Assembly: GCA_002482415.1 (NCBI GenBank)
Contig: DLFY01000028.1
Coordinates: 3,326 to 11,807 of the forward strand
From: Phycisphaerales bacterium UBA7708
GTDB taxonomy: Bacteria > Planctomycetota > Phycisphaerae > Sedimentisphaerales > Anaerohalosphaeraceae
Direction of reading: 5' to 3'
Length of the DNA stretch: 8,482 nt
Every line of letters begins with the position of its first letter. The first letter of the stretch is position 1. Both the position numbers and the translations under genes were made by a program. The notes beneath the pieces were generated by a model. It made no database searches and was not told where the DNA came from. It worked only from the letters and a program-made list of their open reading frames with translations. Positions 6,198 to 8,482 of this stretch are shown piece by piece.

Positions 6198-6224
6198 CAA
6201 TTTATACTCGAAAGGGATTGATAT

Positions 6225-8429
6225 ATGAATAAATGCGCAAGATACAGCATTATTATGGTAGTGATTATCCTGTTAGCGGTGGTTATGGCAGGCTGCGTGT
6301 CCTCCCGGGATGCCGTCAGTTACGTCAATCCCAACATCGGCGGCGTAGGGCATATCCTCCAGCCGACCCGTCCCACCGTCCAGTTGCCCAACCAGATGAT
6401 CCGGATGTACCCCGACCGCAAGGACTATCTGGACGACCAGATTCGCTCTTTCCCGCTGACGCTCGACTCGCACCGGCAGGGCCTGCTCTTCAGTATGATG
6501 CCTTTCACCGGACAGCCCGGCCAGAACCGTGCCCCCATTTCCGCCTGGAACCCCGGCAATGAGATAGCGACTCCGTACTACTATTCCGTCTGGCTGGAAG
6601 ATTACGATGTCACCCTCGAGTTTACCCCCGGCGCCAAGACAGGCTGTTTCCGGATGACCTTCCCGCACAATGCCCCCAAACACGTCCTGCTTCGGACGAT
6701 GCAGTCGGGCGAGTGGACCCGGCTCGATGCTCAGACCGTCACCGGCGTCGAACAGTTCCACGGCATGAAGGCCTTTGTCTATGGTCAGTTCAGCCAGCCG
6801 TTTGAATTTACCGCAGCAGAACAAAACCGCAATCGAAAGGGCGGCCTGGTCAGTTGGACCCAGGACAAACCCGCCGTCATCGAATTCAAATACGCGATTT
6901 CCTTCATCAGCGACCAGCAGGCCAAAGCCAATTTCCAGTCCGAGATTGCAGGCCGGTCGTTTGAGACCCTCAAAGCCGATGCCCGCCGGGCGTGGTCGAA
7001 GGTGCTCAATCAAATCGAAGTGCAGGGCGGCACCGAATCCCAGCGCCGCACCTTCTACACGGCCCTGTATCGCTGTTATGAACGCATGATGGACATTACC
7101 GAAGACGGCCGGTATTACAGCAATTATGACAAGAAGATTCACACCGCCGACCGCCCGTTCTATGTCGATGACTGGGTCTGGGACTCCTACCTGGCCCATC
7201 ACCCCCTGCGGGTTATCCTCAATCCCGACCAGCAAGCCGATATGATTCAGTCGTATGTCTGGATGTACCAGCAGAGCGGCTGGCTGCCGACGTTCCCGCT
7301 GCTGTGGGGCGACAATCCCTGCATGAACGGCTTCCACTCGACGATTATGATTCTGGATGCCTATCGCAAAGGCATTCGCAACTTTGACACCGCGACCGCA
7401 TTTGCCGCGATGAAGAAAAACGCCATGGAAGCGACCATGCTGCCGTGGAAAAACGGCCCGGCCTGTGCCCTGGACCGCTTCTATGCCGAAAAAGGCTATT
7501 ACCCGGCGCTGGCCCCCGGACAGCCCGAAACCGAGCCGACTGTCCACAGCTTCGAGAAACGCCAGTCCGTGGCTGTCACGCTCGGCCACAGCTACGATGA
7601 CTGGGCCTTGAGCCAGTATGCCGCCGAACTCGGCCATGCCGACGATGCCGCGTATTTCGCCGCCCGGGCGAACAATTACAAGAATCTCTACTGGAAGGAA
7701 AAGGGCTTTTTCATGCCCAAAGACGACCAGGGCAACTGGATCGATATCGATCCCAAATTCGACGGCGGCATGGGCGGCCGGGAGTATTACGATGAAAACA
7801 ACGGCTGGACATACCTCTGGCAGGTTCAGCACGACATCCCCGGCCTGATGGACCTGATGGGCGGCAAAAAAGCCTTCGAGCAGCGGCTCGACCAGCTTTT
7901 CCGCGAAGACCTCGGCCGCAGCAAATACGAACTCTGGGCGCGATTCCCCGATTTCACGGGCATCGTCGGCCAGTTCTCCATGGGCAACGAACCGAGCTTC
8001 CATATCCCGTACCTCTACAATTTCACGGATTCGCCCTGGAAGACTCAGAAGAAAATCCGGATGCTGCTCAACGCCTGGTTCCCCGATACGATGTTCGGCA
8101 TCCCCGGCGATGAAGACGGCGGCGGCATGTCGGCCTTTGTGGTCTTTTCCTGCATGGGCTTTTACCCGGTCACGCCGGGCCTGCCAACCTATGCCATCGG
8201 CAGCCCCGTCTTCGAGAAAGTGACCATCCATCTGCCCAACGGCAAACAGTTCACCGTCTCAGCCCCCGGCTGCTCCGAGACCAATATGTATATCCAGCAG
8301 GCCTTCCTCAATGGCAAGCCGCTGACCGAGCCGTGGATTACCCACGACGACATCGTCAACGGCGGCGAGTTGAAACTGATTATGGGTCCCAGGCCCAATA
8401 AAACCTGGGGCGTCAAGACAAACGGATAA
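6225..8429 (+). CDS. GH92-family exo-alpha-mannosidase-like lipoprotein
   Basis: A 734-residue protein with a lipoprotein signal peptide: Lys3 and Arg6, a hydrophobic run (about 8-21) and lipobox MAGC, so Cys24 would be lipidated and the enzyme anchored outside the cytoplasm. An N-terminal beta-sandwich domain starts at YVNPNIGGVGH (33-43), where GH92 proteins usually read VNPFIGT. The catalytic (alpha/alpha)6 domain has VDDWVWDSY (314-322), YDENNGWTYLWQVQHD (522-537), MGNEPSFHIPYLYN (586-599), GIPGDEDGGGMSAFVVFSCMG (625-645) and YAIGSPVFEKVTIHL (656-670). By comparison with Bacteroides GH92 enzymes, Glu524 is the likely general acid and Asp629/Asp631 the base region. GH92 enzymes are calcium-dependent inverting exo-alpha-mannosidases. 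The usual EGNAWQY appears here as ENNGWTY, so linkage or sugar specificity may differ. AAGGGA (6212-6217) precedes the ATG. Length is normal for the family. Confidence 0.9.
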   Translation: MNKCARYSIIMVVIILLAVVMAGCVSSRDAVSYVNPNIGGVGHILQPTRPTVQLPNQMIRMYPDRKDYLDDQIRSFPLTLDSHRQGLLFSMMPFTGQPGQNRAPISAWNPGNEIATPYYYSVWLEDYDVTLEFTPGAKTGCFRMTFPHNAPKHVLLRTMQSGEWTRLDAQTVTGVEQFHGMKAFVYGQFSQPFEFTAAEQNRNRKGGLVSWTQDKPAVIEFKYAISFISDQQAKANFQSEIAGRSFETLKADARRAWSKVLNQIEVQGGTESQRRTFYTALYRCYERMMDITEDGRYYSNYDKKIHTADRPFYVDDWVWDSYLAHHPLRVILNPDQQADMIQSYVWMYQQSGWLPTFPLLWGDNPCMNGFHSTIMILDAYRKGIRNFDTATAFAAMKKNAMEATMLPWKNGPACALDRFYAEKGYYPALAPGQPETEPTVHSFEKRQSVAVTLGHSYDDWALSQYAAELGHADDAAYFAARANNYKNLYWKEKGFFMPKDDQGNWIDIDPKFDGGMGGREYYDENNGWTYLWQVQHDIPGLMDLMGGKKAFEQRLDQLFREDLGRSKYELWARFPDFTGIVGQFSMGNEPSFHIPYLYNFTDSPWKTQKKIRMLLNAWFPDTMFGIPGDEDGGGMSAFVVFSCMGFYPVTPGLPTYAIGSPVFEKVTIHLPNGKQFTVSAPGCSETNMYIQQAFLNGKPLTEPWITHDDIVNGGELKLIMGPRPNKTWGVKTNG

Positions 8430-8449
8430 GCCCTTCCCGCAAACACATC

Positions 8450-8482
8450 GCAGGGGCAGTCCCAGTGCCCGCCCCTTGCTTT
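8450..8482 (+). terminator. Probable rho-independent terminator, cut by window edge
   Basis: GCAGGGGC (8450-8457) can pair with GCCCCTTGC (8471-8479) with one bulged base, enclosing a 13-base loop in which GGGCA/TGCCC offers an alternative inner pairing. TTT follows and the window ends, so the T-tract cannot be fully seen. It lies 21 bases after the GH92 stop. Confidence 0.55.

Larger units (their letters stand above)
6009..6224. other. AT-rich intergenic region between the enzyme operon and the GH92 gene
   Basis: This 216-base stretch has no convincing ORF and is far richer in A and T than the flanking genes. Its first part has a 10-base palindrome ATCGATCGAT (6034-6043) and a weak AATGC/GCATT hairpin (6011-6030) without a T-run, so no clear terminator for the upstream operon is visible. 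An ATATAT-rich segment spans about 6074-6100. The second part holds the 11-base repeats and promoter elements described separately. It is the only large gap in the window and the likely regulatory region of the glycosidase. Confidence 0.8.

Noticed and set aside
6273..8231. A 652-codon open frame on the - strand, antisense to the GH92 gene
   Set aside because: It mirrors the codon bias of the GH92 gene, has no recognisable domain, and the + strand product shows clear GH92 motifs along its whole length.

Overview
The window looks like part of a carbohydrate-utilisation locus from an environmental bacterium. Moderate-to-high GC coding DNA, AT-rich intergenic DNA and plain GGAG-type ribosome binding sites are visible. 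The combination of Gfo/Idh/MocA oxidoreductases, stand-alone TIM-barrel isomerases, DegT-type aminotransferases and GH92 glycosidases is common in Planctomycetota (Phycisphaerae-like) and other PVC or Bacteroidota polysaccharide degraders. I infer a PVC-type host with low confidence; no marker gene settles it. All genes are on the + strand.

Layout. Positions 1-504 hold the C-terminal end of a DegT/DnrJ/EryC1/StrS-type aminotransferase. It is followed, with gaps of only 7-40 bases, by five genes: a hydroxypyruvate isomerase/IolI-like TIM-barrel protein (516-1328), a xylose isomerase homologue with an altered metal site (1340-2374), a Gfo/Idh/MocA oxidoreductase (2392-3549), a long PfkB sugar kinase (3590-4804) and a mannitol-1-phosphate dehydrogenase-like polyol dehydrogenase (4812-6008). 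The spacing indicates one operon, with a plausible secondary promoter (3530-3559) just before the kinase. A 216-base AT-rich gap follows (6009-6224). It carries a striking array of TTGA-centred repeats at an exact 11-base period, overlapping sigma70-like promoter elements. Next comes a lipoprotein GH92 glycosidase (6225-8429), and a GC-rich hairpin running into Ts at the window edge is probably its terminator.

How the genes may work together (inference). GH92 enzymes are surface or periplasmic exo-alpha-mannosidases, so the locus may liberate a mannose-type sugar outside the cytoplasm. The cytoplasmic enzymes form a kit of two metal-dependent isomerases/epimerases, an NAD(P)-dependent sugar oxidoreductase, a sugar kinase and a polyol (phosphate) dehydrogenase. 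One reading is mannose -> ketose -> ketose phosphate <-> polyol phosphate. Another is an inositol-like or 3-keto-sugar route, possibly with an amino sugar or aminocyclitol because of the DegT enzyme. The exact pathway cannot be read from the sequence. The main leads are the uncharacterised enzyme combination, the His-for-Asp exchange in the xylose isomerase-like metal site, and the 11-base-phased repeat array, which resembles the operators of OmpR/PhoB-type response regulators.
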